Below, piece by piece: positions 1-9,198 of a DNA stretch of 50,714 nt (the stretch's first letter is position 1; every line of letters begins with the position of its first letter). Below the pieces are notes generated by a model. That model did no database searches. It was not told where the DNA came from and saw nothing but the letters and a program-made list of their open reading frames with translations. The DNA comes from Clostridiales bacterium (GTDB taxonomy: Bacteria; Bacillota; Clostridia; Oscillospirales; Oscillospiraceae). Where the stretch lies: assembly GCA_022785125.1 (NCBI GenBank), contig JALFRA010000023.1, positions 1 through 50,714 of the forward strand, read 5' to 3'. A program made the translations under genes and the position numbers.

Positions 1-19
1 TGTACGACCTGTAAGAAAC

Positions 20-51
20 GCGGCGCTGCCTATCGGCAGCGCCGCTTTTTT
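20..51 (+). terminator. Rho-independent terminator of an upstream gene
   Basis: A perfect 11-bp stem (20-30 with 35-45) closed by a TATC loop is followed by a run of seven T at 45-51. It ends a + strand gene that lies left of the window and faces the XRE gene, which converges on it. Confidence 0.9.
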
Positions 52-60
52 GTAGGGGGA

Positions 61-594
61 CTATTTCTTGAAACGCCGTTTGAGAAATACGGCCAGAATG
101 ACACCTGCCACCATCAGGATGATACCGATGACCAGAATCACGGTGCCAAACAGGGTCACCGGATTGTTCCGGATTATGGACTGGCCGAAGCTGCCCCCAT
201 CCCAAAAGGTCATCATCCGGGCGGTGGAGGCCCGAGCCAGAGCGCCTACCAGAGTAAAACCAGCCCCTACGAACACCAGATAGACCCCGGCCAGCCAGCC
301 GTACCGGCGGGCCAGGGTACCGATGAGACCGGGCAGCTGATCGGCCCAGGTGGGGGAGGGCGGGACGCTGGGCTGAGGCTGGGGCTCCGGTTCCGGCTCT
401 GCCTCGGACAGCAGCCAGTCCAGAGAGACGTGAAGCGCCTGGGCCAGCAGGGGCAGCTTGCTGACCTCGGGGGAGGACTCGCCGGTTTCCCACTTGCTGA
501 TGGCTTGACGGGATACGCCGATTTGCTCAGCCAGGGCTTCCTGAGACAGGCCGGACTTTTTTCGGCAGTAGTAGATCTTTTCTGACAGCTTCAT
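61..594 (-). CDS. XRE-family regulator with membrane-spanning C-terminus
   Basis: 177-aa protein. Residues about 5-59 form a Cro/C1-type helix-turn-helix (LSQEALAEQIGVSRQAISKW), the classic DNA-binding module. A Pro/Glu/Gln-rich linker follows (about 65-82), then two hydrophobic segments in the C-terminal half separated by a short loop, ending in a basic KRRFKK tail. This HTH-linker-membrane layout is common in Clostridia and suggests a membrane-tethered regulator, but the signal and targets are unknown. The start at 594 is chosen because AAGGAGG lies just upstream; the frame stays open to 834, but that extension has no ribosome binding site and reads like non-coding sequence. No partner gene adjoins it in the window. 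Confidence 0.88.
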   Translation of the reverse strand: MKLSEKIYYCRKKSGLSQEALAEQIGVSRQAISKWETGESSPEVSKLPLLAQALHVSLDWLLSEAEPEPEPQPQPSVPPSPTWADQLPGLIGTLARRYGWLAGVYLVFVGAGFTLVGALARASTARMMTFWDGGSFGQSIIRNNPVTLFGTVILVIGIILMVAGVILAVFLKRRFKK

Positions 595-858
595 ATACAG
601 GCCTCCTTTCCTTGTGCCCTGAGCATAACAAAAAGGCCGGTTGCGGGTCCAGCAACAGGGACTGTCACTTCCGCAACCAGCGGTTGCGTTTTGCAAGGGC
701 CTGTTTGCGTGCCGAACAAATGAGAGCAGACGGCACATAAAAAGGAAGAAAAAACATAATATGACAAAAATAAGGTGAGATGAGTGGGGAATTACATATA
801 ATATACAAATACTTCTGAAAAAGATAAAGAACACAATGGTAATATTACCAAAAAAGGC

Positions 859-887
859 TTGTGTCCAAAGGAATGTTTTGTTAAAAT
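859..887 (+). promoter_or_regulatory. Candidate sigma-A promoter of the SLH/PHP gene
   Basis: TTGTGT at 859-864, a 17-nt spacer, then TAAAAT at 882-887 (five of six matches to the -10 consensus). The -35 element is weak. It would give a long leader containing the hairpin at 993-1016. Confidence 0.4.
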
Positions 888-992
888 AACACTGTGTAGT
901 ACGCAGTTGCTTTACTGCAATCCATTGGACGGACCATCAGGACCGCCTGGGACAAAGAAAGGCAGGACGAGGCCGAAAATCAGAAGGAGAAG

Positions 993-1016
993 CCGGACGC
1001 ACCGTCCGGTTTTTTT
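993..1016 (+). terminator. Terminator-like hairpin in the leader of the SLH/PHP gene
   Basis: A 7-bp GC-rich stem (CCGGACG 993-999 with CGTCCGG 1003-1009, loop CAC) runs directly into seven T (1010-1016). It lies about 104 nt before the start codon of the downstream gene and has no coding sequence in front of it, so it could be an attenuator or could end a small untranslated RNA. Confidence 0.65.
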
Positions 1017-1119
1017 GGCCCAATCCGCGACATGGGGGTGAGAGAGCGGGGTACATCCGGAAGAAGAAGCGGCTGCGCGGGAGCGCGGCCTCGTGCAAGG
1101 AAGGATGGATGATTGCTGT

Positions 1120-4100
1120 ATGAGACATAAACTAAAACCCCTGCTATCCGCGATATTAACCCTTGCAATGCTTTTATCCCTGCTGCCCACCGCGGTCTTT
1201 GCCGCCGGTGAAACGGGGACCTTTACGAAGATCACCACACAGGAAGAACTGATCGATGGCAAATACGTCATGGTCGTTGACAGCGGCTATGCCGTGGGCG
1301 CACTGGACGGTACCTGGCTTACCGCCACACAGGTGACAGATGAAACCGGAAGCCTTACGAATCCCGATGCCAATCTGGTGTGGGATATCGCCGTCGCGGA
1401 TGACGGTGTCACCCTTACCGACGCCAACGGGACCCAGGTGGCGCCCAAGGGCGGCAATGAGAATGGCATCCAGACTGGCAGCTATACCTGGGCCATCTCC
1501 TTTGAAAATGGTACCTTCCGTTTTCTGGGCACCGGTGCGGACACCGTGACCCTGGCTAGCAACAAGAGCGTCGACAACAAATTCCGCGCTTATAAAAATA
1601 CCACCATCAACGCAGGCTATCCCTGTGATTTTACCCTCTATAAGCTGGACGGCGAGGGCGGCACGGACCCCGGCCCCACGGAGCCGGAGACCATTACCAT
1701 TGCGGATGCCCTGAAGGCTCCAGATGACACTGCTGACCTTGCAGTCAAGGGTGTTGTTACACTTGTTGATGGGAAGAACGTCTACCTCCAGGACAGCACT
1801 GGGGGTATCTGCGTTCGCATGAGCGACAATTTTGACGACATTGCCCTGGGCGACACCGTCATCGGAACCGGCAAGCGTGCTACGTTCAACGGTTTACCCC
1901 AGCTGGACGGTTCTACCTATGTAAAATCCTCCGGTCTGACCCTTACCCCCACCGTCAAGACCATCAGTGAGCTGACCACTGCCGACATCTGCACCTATGT
2001 GACCATTCAGAATGTGGAAGTTACGGAGGTCGACGATAACGGCGGCAAGTATTCCAATCCTAATATTACCGTTACCGACGGCACCAACTCTATTGAGCTT
2101 TACAAGGCCGTTATTGAAAAGAACAAAGATGGCGCCTGGCCTGTGAAGGTGGGCGACACCATTACCATTACTGCCGCGGTGGGCGTATATAATACCACCC
2201 TCCAGTTGCGTAATACGACCGCCGCCGAGATCGACCTGGGCGGCACTCCTGCCGGTCCCATCACCCACGGCGACCAGGTGGTCATTTACAACCCCGCCTA
2301 CAACAAGGCGCTCTCCGCTACTTACAACGGCTTCTACAATAACGGTGTGGATGTGGCCTATTCAAACGGCACCCTGTCCGGCTTTACCGCCGCCGAGGTG
2401 TGGACCGTGGCCGACAACGGGGACGGCACCTGGTCCTTCTCCTATAACAGCCAGAACATCGGCATGGGTGACTCCTTCGCTAGTATGCCTCTGGGCGAGA
2501 AAAATGACAAGTGGGTGCTGGAGGATGCCGGCAACGGCCTCTGGTACATCAAAAACTTCGTACGCGGCGCCTATATGGAGTGGTATGCCGAGAAGAACAA
2601 CTGGAGTTCTTATTACAAAATTAACCCCGGCAGCGAGAGTATGTTTGCCCTCTCTTTCTACAAAGTGACTGATATTCCTGAGCCGCCTACCGGCGATCTG
2701 CCCAAAGACGGAGACCAGGTGGTCATTTACAACCTGTCCGCTCAGGGCGTGCTGTCCGGAGAGGGCGACAATCAGGTTGTCAACAACGCTGCTGCTACGG
2801 TGACTGACGGCGTGGCCACCCCCACCAATGGCGCCCGGGTGTTTACTGTGGAGCAGAAAGGCGAGTGGTTCCGCTTTAAGACCGACTATGACGGCTATCT
2901 CTGCTCCAACGGTACCGGCAACAATGCGTTCTATTCCAAGGATGCTGCTGACGACGCTGACTGGAAGCTGGAGGCATATAACGGCGGCTTTACCCTGGAA
3001 AGCCGCACCGCCAAGTTTAATGGAAAGTATTCGCAGTTCCTGGAGTATTATGGCGGTACTTATAAGTCTTACAGCATGAACAAGGTCACGGACAAGGATA
3101 TTTTCACCTTCCAATTCTATCCGGTATCCTCTGGTGTGAATGTGACCGAAGGCGTGGTCAATGCGCCTGTAGTCAACTTTGGCACCCTGCCTGAGGCCTA
3201 TGTGGGACAGGACTACACCGTGACCTTCACCGTGGACGCGGTGTTCGGCGTGGCCGACGGCCTGACCGCCAAGTATGACACTACTGATGCCGTACTGACC
3301 AATGATAACGGCACTTACTCCTTCACCATCCCCGCTTCCGCTCTGAGCGAGGGGAAACTGACCGTTACTGTCAGCGGTACCGACACCAAGGGTGTGAGCT
3401 TTAACGGCAGTGCGGAGATCACCGTGAAGGACGAGCCGGTCATTACCGACATTTTCCCCGCCGCCAATGCCCAGACCGGTGAGGAAAAGCAGCCTGAGAT
3501 CGGCTTTACCTTCGCCAACGGGGGTGAGACTCCCACCATTGCCCTGAAGGTAAATGATCAGGATGTTACTCCCACCGTGGAGAACGGCAAGGTCTCTTAC
3601 AAGCCTGCCGAGGCCATGGCGGATGGTAAGGTCACCGTTACTGCCAGTATTACTCGGAGTGACAACAAGAAAGCGGAGCGTACCTGGACCTTTACCATCG
3701 GCACGGCCCAGTATCAGCTCTACTTCGGCCAGCTCCACTCCCATACCGGCGAATACTCCGATGGCTCCGGTACTTTGCAGCAGGGCCTGGACTATGTGGC
3801 TGGACTCCCTGAGAATGCCAACGTGGATTTTGTGGCCTTCACGGATCACTCCAACTATTTCGACACCTCTTCCGAGGCAAACCCCGAGGCCGCCCTCTAT
3901 GATATCAGCCAGATGTCTGCGGGCAGCAAGGAAAAGTGGAATGCCTATACCGGTACCATCGACACATTCAATACCCAGCACGCCGGGAAACTGGTGGCCC
4001 TGGCGGGCTTTGAGATGACCTGGTCCGGAGGCCCCGGCCACATCAATACCTTCAATACACCCGGTATTGTTTCCCGCAACAATAAGACGCTCAACAACAA

Positions 4101-7100
4101 AAATGACGATGCGGGTCTGCAGGCTTACTACGCCCTGCTGAGCAACGAGAACCTGGCGGACTCCATCAGCCAGTTCAACCACCCCGGTACCACATTCGGC
4201 AACTTTGTTGACTTCGGCTACTATAATGCCGTCATTGACAGCCGGATGTACCTGGTGGAGGTGGGCAACGGCGAGGGCGCCATCGGCGCCGGCGGCTATT
4301 ACCCCAGCTATGAGCAGTACATCATGGCCCTGGATAAGGGCTGGCACGTGGCCCCCACCAACAACCAGGACAACCACAAGGGCAGATGGGGCAATGCCAA
4401 CGATGCCCGTGACGTGGTCCTCACCGATGATTTCTCTCAGGACGGCATCTATGAGGCCATCCGGAATTATCGGGTCTATGCCACTGAGGATAAGAATCTG
4501 GAGATCAACTATACCCTCAACGGCCAGATGCTGGGTTCCACCATTGAGGAAGTCCCCGAGACAGCCAACATCAGCGTCAACGTCTACGATCCCGATGCCT
4601 CTGATTCCATCGCCAGGGTGGAAGTGGTCGTCAACTCCGGCGTTGTGGCTTATACCTGGGACGATCCTGCCCAGCTGAAGACCGGAACGCTGAGCTGTGC
4701 CATCCCCGCCGACTACAGCTACTACTTCATCCGCGTTACCCAGAATGATGGCGATCTGGCCGTTACCGCTCCTGTGTGGGTGGGCGAGACCGTGAAACTG
4801 GGCATCTCCTCCGTGACGTGCGATACCGCGATCCCCGTTACTGGCGAAGAGCTGACCCTCACCACCACCTTCTTCAACAGCGAGGCGGAGGAAGTAACGG
4901 TGGAATCCATCACCTATGCCAGCGGCGATAAGGTGCTGTACACCGATAACACCGGCTATACCCTGGCCACCGGCACCCATGATGTGACCTGGAACTACAC
5001 CCCCGCTGAAGCCAAGGTGATGACGATTACCGTGACCGCCGTTCTGATGCGGGGCGATGTAAAGTACACCTACTCCAAGGATGTGACCCTGGACGTTATG
5101 GATGCCGACAAACTGGTGTATATCGGTATCGACGCCTCTCACTACAACGAATATGTGAACGGCAACTATAAGGACTCCATGGGCAACTTCAGCAATTTGG
5201 CCGCCGGTTATTCGGTGCGGACCGTACAGCTGAACACCAGCGAGGAACTGATCGCCGCCTGCGGAAACGCCAAGTACAAGGCCATCATCCTTACCGCTCC
5301 GTCCCGTCGGCTGGCAGAGGCTCAGAGCGATCCAAAGACCTACTCTGAGGCCGAACTGGCGGCCATCGCCGCCTTCAACGATGCCGGCGGCATGGTCATT
5401 CTGGCGGGTTGGTCGGACAATTACGAGAATTATGATGTCATTCAGAATAACCCGGATATCCTCCACATGGCGGCCGCTCAGAACGAGGTGTTGAAGGCTC
5501 TGGGTTCCTCCCTGCGGATCGGTGACGACGCCACCTATGACGATGTGTTCAGCAAAATTGATGGGGTGGACCCCTGGCGGCTGTACTTCAATACCTACAA
5601 CTGGGACAGCTTCCTGACCCAGGGCATTGAGTATGATAAGGACCACGACTATGACAATATGTACACCCAGCTGTACAGCCACTACGGCGGCGCCACAGTC
5701 TACGCTGTGGATGGGACTGGAAACGCTGCTTCCGCACTGCCGGAGACGGTGACCCCCGTGGTCTATGGACACAGCTCCACCTATTCCAAGGATGTGGATG
5801 GGGATGGCCTGGGCGGCAATGATATCCCCAAGTATCCCGTTACAGACGGTGACAACCGTTTGATGGTGCTAGCCACTGAAGATCTGGGCGGCGGCAAGGG
5901 CCTGATCGTGGTCTCCGGTGCGGCCTTCATGTCCAACTTCGAGGTCCAGGCCAATTTGGACAACGGTTCGGAAAAGAATTACTCCAACTATAATATCTGT
6001 GAAAACCTGGTGAACTATCTCAATCCTCTGGCGGTTACCCCCATCGAACAGGTACAGGCGGAGAAGGAAGAAAACGTCAAGTTTGCCATTGAGGGCGTGA
6101 TCACCTCCAACGCCTCCGGCTATGACAAAGATACTGCTTTCTTTGACTGTATCTATCTTCAGGACGATACCGCCGGTATCAATGCCTTCCCCGTGGCGGG
6201 CAATTACAAGATTGGGGACAAAGTCCGCATCATTGGTACCACCTCCTCCTATCAGGGTGAGCGGCAGATGAACGTTCTCAGCATCAAGAAGATCGGCGAG
6301 GAGAAGGCGCCAGAGCCCAAGCCCATCACCACCAAGGAGGCCGCCCAGTCCACCTATCTGGGCAGTCTGGTCAAGCTCCAGGGTGTGGTGGTCAGCTTTG
6401 CCGAGTCAGAGGGCCTGGTCCAGACCATCATCGTCCGGGATAAGACCGGCTATGACGCCCGGGTGTTTATTGACGGCTATATCACCAAGGACAAGGTCAT
6501 CGAAAACCTGGCTGTTGGCCACGAGATCACCGTGACCGGTCTGGCCTCCTATGACAACACCTTCAACGCCCCCCAGGGCCCCTTCCCCCGTATCCGCGTC
6601 CGTGACCGTGGGGACATTGTGTGCGGCACCGAAGTGGTAGACATCCCGCCCGCCTATGTGCCTCCCTCCGGCGGTGGCGGCGGCAGCGGAAGCAATGTTC
6701 CCAGGTTTACCGACCTGGACAAGGATGCCTGGTACTATGAAGATGTAATGGATGTGGTTAAGGCTGGCCTGATGGAAGGCGTGTCCAAAACCAAGTTTGG
6801 TCCCGGACTGGTAGTGAACCGGGCCATGGTTGCCACCATCCTCTACCGGCTCTCCGGTGAAAAGTTTGACGGCTCCGCTGACTTCCCCGATGTGGCTGAC
6901 GACAGTTGGTATGATGAGGCGGTAGCCTGGGCGGTTGACTGCGGAATCGTAACCGGCTATGACTCCGGTCTCTTTGGTCCCGACGATGCCGTTACCCGGG
7001 AGCAGGTGGCGGTGATGTTCTATCGCTACTGGCAGCATCAGAAAGGCGAGAATAAGGTCGGCGATGTGTCCCGCTTCTCCGACGCCGGCCAGATCGGCGA

Positions 7101-7239
7101 CTATGCCGTGGAAGCTATGAAGTGGGCTGTGGGTATGGGCCTGATCCAGGGCCGCTCCAGCCAGACGCTGGCGCCCACGGCCCAGGCCTGCCGGGCTGAG
7201 CTGTGTACCATGCTGAATCGTATGCTGAAACTCAGCTGA
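1120..7239 (+). CDS. Giant SLH surface protein with PHP/CehA-like metallohydrolase domain
   Basis: 2039 aa from the ATG at 1120. That start begins a clean signal peptide (basic MRHKLK, hydrophobic core, TAVFAAG cleavage region); upstream in-frame GTG 1093 and ATG 1105 would put extra residues before it. Repeated carbohydrate-binding or OB-like modules fill residues about 30-700. A PHP/CehA-like metallohydrolase domain follows: LHSHTGEYSDG (His873, His875), FTDHS (Asp909, His910), GHIN (His974), NHPG (His1021), and His1076/His1086 in the WHVAPTNNQDNH segment. A further domain (about 1330-1640) and more OB-like modules precede a Gly/Ser linker and three SLH repeats (about 1863-2039) that bind secondary cell-wall polymer. 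Inference: a wall-anchored phosphoesterase or nuclease-like enzyme; the substrate is unknown. Confidence 0.9.
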   Translation: MRHKLKPLLSAILTLAMLLSLLPTAVFAAGETGTFTKITTQEELIDGKYVMVVDSGYAVGALDGTWLTATQVTDETGSLTNPDANLVWDIAVADDGVTLTDANGTQVAPKGGNENGIQTGSYTWAISFENGTFRFLGTGADTVTLASNKSVDNKFRAYKNTTINAGYPCDFTLYKLDGEGGTDPGPTEPETITIADALKAPDDTADLAVKGVVTLVDGKNVYLQDSTGGICVRMSDNFDDIALGDTVIGTGKRATFNGLPQLDGSTYVKSSGLTLTPTVKTISELTTADICTYVTIQNVEVTEVDDNGGKYSNPNITVTDGTNSIELYKAVIEKNKDGAWPVKVGDTITITAAVGVYNTTLQLRNTTAAEIDLGGTPAGPITHGDQVVIYNPAYNKALSATYNGFYNNGVDVAYSNGTLSGFTAAEVWTVADNGDGTWSFSYNSQNIGMGDSFASMPLGEKNDKWVLEDAGNGLWYIKNFVRGAYMEWYAEKNNWSSYYKINPGSESMFALSFYKVTDIPEPPTGDLPKDGDQVVIYNLSAQGVLSGEGDNQVVNNAAATVTDGVATPTNGARVFTVEQKGEWFRFKTDYDGYLCSNGTGNNAFYSKDAADDADWKLEAYNGGFTLESRTAKFNGKYSQFLEYYGGTYKSYSMNKVTDKDIFTFQFYPVSSGVNVTEGVVNAPVVNFGTLPEAYVGQDYTVTFTVDAVFGVADGLTAKYDTTDAVLTNDNGTYSFTIPASALSEGKLTVTVSGTDTKGVSFNGSAEITVKDEPVITDIFPAANAQTGEEKQPEIGFTFANGGETPTIALKVNDQDVTPTVENGKVSYKPAEAMADGKVTVTASITRSDNKKAERTWTFTIGTAQYQLYFGQLHSHTGEYSDGSGTLQQGLDYVAGLPENANVDFVAFTDHSNYFDTSSEANPEAALYDISQMSAGSKEKWNAYTGTIDTFNTQHAGKLVALAGFEMTWSGGPGHINTFNTPGIVSRNNKTLNNKNDDAGLQAYYALLSNENLADSISQFNHPGTTFGNFVDFGYYNAVIDSRMYLVEVGNGEGAIGAGGYYPSYEQYIMALDKGWHVAPTNNQDNHKGRWGNANDARDVVLTDDFSQDGIYEAIRNYRVYATEDKNLEINYTLNGQMLGSTIEEVPETANISVNVYDPDASDSIARVEVVVNSGVVAYTWDDPAQLKTGTLSCAIPADYSYYFIRVTQNDGDLAVTAPVWVGETVKLGISSVTCDTAIPVTGEELTLTTTFFNSEAEEVTVESITYASGDKVLYTDNTGYTLATGTHDVTWNYTPAEAKVMTITVTAVLMRGDVKYTYSKDVTLDVMDADKLVYIGIDASHYNEYVNGNYKDSMGNFSNLAAGYSVRTVQLNTSEELIAACGNAKYKAIILTAPSRRLAEAQSDPKTYSEAELAAIAAFNDAGGMVILAGWSDNYENYDVIQNNPDILHMAAAQNEVLKALGSSLRIGDDATYDDVFSKIDGVDPWRLYFNTYNWDSFLTQGIEYDKDHDYDNMYTQLYSHYGGATVYAVDGTGNAASALPETVTPVVYGHSSTYSKDVDGDGLGGNDIPKYPVTDGDNRLMVLATEDLGGGKGLIVVSGAAFMSNFEVQANLDNGSEKNYSNYNICENLVNYLNPLAVTPIEQVQAEKEENVKFAIEGVITSNASGYDKDTAFFDCIYLQDDTAGINAFPVAGNYKIGDKVRIIGTTSSYQGERQMNVLSIKKIGEEKAPEPKPITTKEAAQSTYLGSLVKLQGVVVSFAESEGLVQTIIVRDKTGYDARVFIDGYITKDKVIENLAVGHEITVTGLASYDNTFNAPQGPFPRIRVRDRGDIVCGTEVVDIPPAYVPPSGGGGGSGSNVPRFTDLDKDAWYYEDVMDVVKAGLMEGVSKTKFGPGLVVNRAMVATILYRLSGEKFDGSADFPDVADDSWYDEAVAWAVDCGIVTGYDSGLFGPDDAVTREQVAVMFYRYWQHQKGENKVGDVSRFSDAGQIGDYAVEAMKWAVGMGLIQGRSSQTLAPTAQACRAELCTMLNRMLKLS

Positions 7240-7260
7240 TCGGATTTATGCACTCCACAG

Positions 7261-7288
7261 GGCGCCGCCTGCCTCGGTGGGCGGCGCC
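7261..7288. repeat. GC-rich inverted repeat between genes
   Basis: A perfect 9-bp stem (GGCGCCGCC 7261-7269 with GGCGGCGCC 7280-7288) sits between the SLH/PHP stop and the next ribosome binding site. It has no T-run, so termination is possible but not strongly supported. Confidence 0.55.
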
Positions 7289-7316
7289 CCGCCTTATATC
7301 TTGAGAGGAGAGAGCC

Positions 7317-8516
7317 ATGGGAAAGAAACAAGACCAGCCTGTTCGGCCGCAAAGACAGCCCCTTTGGCCTCCCAGCAAGGGGCGAATTGCAGGTCTGGCG
7401 GTAGGTCTGTGCCTGTTGCTCATTTTGGTGGTGGGGGCCGTGCTGCTCCGGCCGGAGAATGGGGAACTGACCGCTGCCCAGAAGAGAAACTTTGCTTCCG
7501 CCCGAGTCACTGATATCCTGGCCGATGATGCCCAGCCGGATGACTGGACCGAAGGCCTGCGATTGGGCAGCCAGTATTTGGAGCTTGAGATCCTCAGCGG
7601 ACCTTACAAAGGGGCGGTTTTGGAGACAATCAATTACCTGACTGCCTATGCCAATGTGGACTGCTCTCTGGGCACACGGGTCATTGTGCGGCTGGATGTG
7701 GATGAAAATGGGGAGCCCTATGTGGTCTCTATTCCCAACTATGACCGGGGTATTGTTCTTATGGGTATGCTGGCCGTTTTCACCCTGCTGCTGATCATCA
7801 TTGGAGGCAAAAAGGGCGTCATGGCTCTGCTGGGATTGGTCTACACCCTGGCGAGTATTTGGTTTTTGCTCATTCCCATGGTACTGAAGGGAGCGCCATC
7901 CATTCCGTCGGCCATTTTTATCGCGGCGCTGACGGCGTCGGCCTCTCTGCTGATGCTGACCGGCTTTTCCCGCAAGACCCTATGTGCCGGGCTGGGCTGC
8001 GTATGCGGCGTGGCGGCGGCAGGTTTGTTTGCCTGGATCGTGGGGATCATCACGCCTATCGGCGGATTCAATATGTCGGAGGCGGAGGAACTGGTACTGC
8101 GGGCCTATGACAGCCCCCTGGAGATCCGGGGGCTGTTGGTTAGCGGTATCCTCATTGCAGCCTTGGGGGCGGTGATGGATGTGGCTATGTCCATCTCCTC
8201 CGCCTGCCACGAACTGCGGACGGTGGACCCGGAGATCACCTCCGGCCGTCTGTTCCGGTCGGGGATGAACATTGGCCGGGACGCCATGGGCACCATGGCC
8301 AATACGCTGATCCTGGCTTTTGCGGGCGCCTCCTTCAATATGCTGCTGCTCTTCCAGGTCTATCATTACCCTCTAATCCAGATCATCAACAGCGATACCA
8401 TGGCCATTGAACTGATCCAGAGCGTGGCCGGCTCGGTGGGCATTATCTTGACCGTGCCGCTGGTTTCCCTGTTTGCCTCCCTGCTGCTGGGGAAGAAAAA
8501 GAAACAAGTCAGATGA
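7317..8516 (+). CDS. YibE/F-like polytopic membrane protein
   Basis: 399 aa, with GAGAGGAG just before the ATG. One transmembrane segment at about 22-43 is followed by a soluble extracytoplasmic domain (about 45-140). Then come seven or so hydrophobic segments, including a conserved-looking stretch with GAVMDVAMSISSA and GRDAMGTMANTLILAF, which is characteristic of the YibE/F family. The family function is not established; transport has been proposed. The gene follows the SLH/PHP gene by 77 bp on the same strand and ends in a strong terminator, so it may be read through from it or have its own promoter. Family assignment is confident; role is not. Confidence 0.88.
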   Translation: MGKKQDQPVRPQRQPLWPPSKGRIAGLAVGLCLLLILVVGAVLLRPENGELTAAQKRNFASARVTDILADDAQPDDWTEGLRLGSQYLELEILSGPYKGAVLETINYLTAYANVDCSLGTRVIVRLDVDENGEPYVVSIPNYDRGIVLMGMLAVFTLLLIIIGGKKGVMALLGLVYTLASIWFLLIPMVLKGAPSIPSAIFIAALTASASLLMLTGFSRKTLCAGLGCVCGVAAAGLFAWIVGIITPIGGFNMSEAEELVLRAYDSPLEIRGLLVSGILIAALGAVMDVAMSISSACHELRTVDPEITSGRLFRSGMNIGRDAMGTMANTLILAFAGASFNMLLLFQVYHYPLIQIINSDTMAIELIQSVAGSVGIILTVPLVSLFASLLLGKKKKQVR

Positions 8517-8527
8517 ACAACAAAAAG

Positions 8528-8564
8528 GCAGGGCGGAATTCAAAAGCATTCCGTCCTGCTTTTT
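8528..8564. terminator. Bidirectional Rho-independent terminator
   Basis: A 12-bp stem with one G-U pair (8528-8539 with 8548-8559) is followed by five T, and is preceded by five A on the other side. It ends the YibE/F gene and could also act leftward. Confidence 0.9.
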
Positions 8565-8574
8565 GTAGTCCGAA

Positions 8575-8595
8575 CCCCCCGGCTATGCCGGGGGG
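8575..8595. repeat. Perfect GC hairpin beside an integrase remnant
   Basis: A 9-bp perfect stem (CCCCCCGGC 8575-8583 with GCCGGGGGG 8587-8595, loop TAT) lies between the YibE/F terminator and the tyrosine-recombinase fragment. It could be part of an old attachment site or simply a second terminator stem. Confidence 0.5.
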
Positions 8596-8623
8596 CCTAT
8601 TATACCTTTAAACAGAATTTTGG

Positions 8624-8945
8624 TCAAATTTGCCGTTTGTCGGAGGTTTGTCCGAGATCTTGCAGCACTTTCTTCCGGCGGCAAACACAGGGTGGGCAGG
8701 CAGGCGTCTGAATCTGTTCTTGCTCCGGCTGGGGGATGCAGCCTCTTCCTGGCAGGGTTAGGCGGGCCACTGGAGTGATGGACTGCATGGCCCGGCGCAT
8801 GGCCTCCTGGCGGGGATGAACATAGTAGTGTGTGGTGGTGGTCACGTCCGCATGGCCCAACAATCCGGAGACAGTAGCCACATCTACACCATTTTCAATG
8901 GCCCGGGTGGCAAACATATAGCATTTGGGCAACGAATGGTATTTG
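8624..8945 (-). pseudogene. Tyrosine recombinase/integrase, C-terminal fragment
   Basis: About 106 residues survive of a phage-type integrase catalytic domain. FATRAIENG followed by VSGLLGHADVTTTTHYYVH matches the C-terminal box of tyrosine recombinases: the HxLRH-like segment, the LLGHA helix and the catalytic-Tyr region. A full enzyme has 300-400 residues; here the N-terminal arm-binding and core-binding domains and the first catalytic Arg are missing. The remnant HSLPKCYMFATR also departs from the usual HxLRHTFAT box. The break at about 8945 abuts an unrelated + strand gene tail. Inference: the scar of an excised or eroded element at the left edge of the accessory island. It has no plausible start or ribosome binding site. 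Confidence 0.75.
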
Positions 8946-9072
8946 GGAAAATGGCGCTCTTAACACCTATCCAAAGTATGTTCTGAGTATGGGTGGTAGC
9001 GATAAAATAACCTTAGATAAGTATAACTTGGTTGTGGTAACAAAAGGGAAAATGAGGTTTATTCCATATTAA
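8944..9072 (+). pseudogene. C-terminal tail of an unrecognised AT-rich gene
   Basis: An open frame of about 42 codons ends at TAA 9070-9072. It reads through KYVLSMGGSDKITLDKYN and ends in KMRFIPY. It has no start codon or ribosome binding site, its base composition is more AT-rich than the neighbours, and it is followed 13 nt later by a perfect 18-bp stem. This fits the 3' end of a gene whose body was lost when the integrase fragment and this sequence were joined at about 8945. I do not recognise the family. Confidence 0.5.
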
Positions 9073-9085
9073 CTCAAATGATTTG

Positions 9086-9128
9086 AAACTACACAAATGA
9101 GATACCATCCATCTCATTTGTGTAGTTT
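9086..9128. repeat. Perfect 18-bp inverted repeat (terminator-like)
   Basis: Arms at 9086-9103 and 9111-9128 pair perfectly around a 7-nt loop. Position just after the truncated AT-rich gene suggests its terminator, although the T-run is short (GTTT). Confidence 0.75.
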
Positions 9129-9198
9129 AACTGACCAATACTTATCTATAAATGGGACTCTGACAATGCTAAATCCATTTTAGTGGCCATCCTCTCAA

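Larger units (their letters stand above)
595..1119. other. Divergent intergenic region, 525 bp
   Basis: No convincing gene. The left part (595-858) is the upstream region of the leftward XRE gene and is AT-rich from about 740 to 850. The right part holds the predicted promoter at 859-887, a small hairpin (903-907 with 914-918) and a terminator-like hairpin at 993-1016, so the large + strand gene would have a leader of about 220 nt. A 60-codon frame at 859-1041 looks spurious: it has no ribosome binding site and runs through the terminator. Confidence 0.6.

Noticed and set aside
61-834. Longer 257-codon version of the first XRE gene
   Set aside because: The N-terminal extension is hydrophobic/irregular AT-rich sequence, while ATG 594 has an AAGGAGG and begins exactly at the helix-turn-helix domain.
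882-1016. Guanidine-type or other known riboswitch in the leader of the SLH/PHP gene
   Set aside because: GGAC-rich segments recall guanidine aptamers, but the required paired hairpins with matching loops could not be drawn, and the downstream gene is not a typical target.
859-1041. 60-codon leader frame
   Set aside because: No ribosome binding site, runs through the terminator hairpin, and the product is an Arg/Pro-rich sequence with no signs of selection.
2362-5772. Very long open frame (1136 codons) on the minus strand opposite the SLH/PHP gene
   Set aside because: It is the mirror of a GC-biased, repetitive coding frame: the product is low-complexity Gly/Val/Ile/His-rich, with no ribosome binding site and no recognisable domain. 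The plus-strand protein has clear domains.
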